From: Desulfoluna limicola
Lineage (GTDB): Bacteria > Desulfobacterota > Desulfobacteria > Desulfobacterales > Desulfolunaceae
NCBI RefSeq assembly: GCF_021654575.1
Contig: NZ_AP024488.1
Location: 1,674,001-1,738,000, forward strand
Length of the DNA stretch: 64,000 nt
Direction: 5' to 3'
Below the pieces are notes generated by a model. The model worked only from the letters and a program-made list of their open reading frames with translations. It was not told where the DNA came from and did no database searches. Shown here in pieces: positions 63,304-64,000 of the stretch (within the stretch, counting starts at the first letter, position 1; every line of letters begins with the position of its first letter). The position numbers were made by a program, and so were the translations under genes.

Positions 63304-64000
63304 TTACCCCTTCGTCCCCACATCTTCTTTGCTGCTGGTGATGTAAGCGTAGGCGCTGTGGTTGTGAATGGACTCAAAGTTTTCGGCACTCAACTCGAAC
63401 CAGGTAATGTTGTCGTCCTCATTCAATGCGGTGGCGATGTCCCGGACGATGTCTTCGACGAACTTCGGATTGTTATACGCCAGCTCGGTAACGTACTTTT
63501 CGTCAACACGCTTGAGCACGGAATAGATCTCGCAGGATGCCGCGCGTTCCACCAGCTCAATCATGTCTTCGATCCAGTTAAATTTGCGAAACCGCGTGGA
63601 GAGCCGTACTTCCCCCCGCTGATTGTGTGCACCATGGACACTGATCTCCTTGGAGCAGGGACAAAGGGACGTGATGGGAACCACCACCTCTGAGACCAGG
63701 TCGATTTCATCGTTTTCGTTGCTTGTGCCCAGAAAACGGCACGAGTAGTCGACCAGGCCGGGAGATCCGCTTTCGGGAGCCTTTTTCTCTATAAAATAAG
63801 GAAAAGAGATATCCACATGGGAGGATTTCGCCCCCAGGATCTTTTTCATTTCGTCAAGTATATGAGACAGGGTTGTCAGCGACAGTTCCAGGTCGTTTCG
63901 AAAGGAGTGAAGCAGCTCCACGAAACGGCTCATGTGGGTTCCTTTGGAGTGGTGCGGCAAATCGACATACATATTGATGGATGCCACGGTATGCTGCGTT
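63304..64000 (-). CDS. folE2: GTP cyclohydrolase FolE2 (5' end beyond window)
   Basis: Type IB GTP cyclohydrolase. It opens GTP to 7,8-dihydroneopterin triphosphate for folate (and queuosine) synthesis with flexible metal use. The visible 232 residues end at 63304. The frame remains open to the edge of the window, reading TQHTVASINMYVDLPHH, which is internal to FolE2 proteins, so the real start lies beyond 64000; GTG 63987 is not the start. The metal cysteine in CPCSKEIS and the SVHGAHNQRG segment are intact. Confidence 0.93.
   Translation of the reverse strand, partial: TQHTVASINMYVDLPHHSKGTHMSRFVELLHSFRNDLELSLTTLSHILDEMKKILGAKSSHVDISFPYFIEKKAPESGSPGLVDYSCRFLGTSNENDEIDLVSEVVVPITSLCPCSKEISVHGAHNQRGEVRLSTRFRKFNWIEDMIELVERAASCEIYSVLKRVDEKYVTELAYNNPKFVEDIVRDIATALNEDDNITWFELSAENFESIHNHSAYAYITSSKEDVGTKG

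Overview
The window reads as a chromosome segment of a Gram-negative, probably strictly anaerobic bacterium of the Desulfobacterota (Desulfobacterales-like). The grounds are the gene types, the moderately high G+C, the DUF4388/PilZ/MglA signalling proteins, and the dispersed CCGCCGGAGG-type intergenic repeat that I associate with such genomes. No marker gene fixes the genus, so this is an inference.

Region 1 (1-1627) is core: purA followed by a complete tRNA-Pro(CGG) with its own promoter. Region 2 (about 1598-22267) looks like a roughly 20.6-kb genomic island. The 3' end of tRNA-Pro plus 7 bases beyond it recurs in degenerate form at 22230-22267, without the tRNA 5' half. The island holds an AcoR-type sigma-54 activator facing, across a control region with five helically phased GCAACA boxes and a -24/-12 promoter, a long operon. 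The operon encodes a short-chain dehydrogenase, an SCP2-like protein, acetoin-dehydrogenase-like E1 alpha/E1 beta/E2 (no E3), an AhpD-like protein, LipB, LipA, a GcvH-like lipoyl carrier, a second SDR, a frameshifted VOC protein, a GlcD-like flavoprotein with a GlcF/HdrD-like CCG iron-sulfur partner, an LplA-like ligase, a second GcvH-like carrier, two radical-SAM proteins of LipS type, an sLpl-like ligase fused to DUF116, and a LipT-like flavoprotein. Two separate lipoate-assembly routes (LipB/LipA and Lpl/LipS1/LipS2/LipT-like), each next to its own GcvH-like carrier and combined with a 2-oxoacid-dehydrogenase-type complex, make this the most unusual part of the window.

Region 3 (22339-43393) is mostly housekeeping: a parvulin-type isomerase, a Ca2+/Na+ antiporter, fabH, pgi, a GlmU-like beta-helix protein with glmM, a Bax-inhibitor-1 protein, the xseA-xseB-ispA-dxs-tlyA-like run, an atypical EF-G, a DUF3392 protein, an aminotransferase and a small exported protein. 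Well-formed hairpin terminators separate most units.

Region 4 (43611-58239) is almost entirely on the minus strand and looks like a surface-motility or polarity signalling locus: three PilZ proteins, a PilB/GspE-type ATPase with a long helical N-terminus, two MglA-like GTPases, two Roadblock/MglB-like proteins, a response regulator with DUF4388, a cyclic-nucleotide-binding DUF4388 protein, a zinc-ribbon/HAMP sensor and several unassigned partners. purC sits inside it. Region 5 (58916-64000) returns to core genes: tex, dtd, a PBP4-type carboxypeptidase and the 3' part of folE2, which runs off the end of the window.
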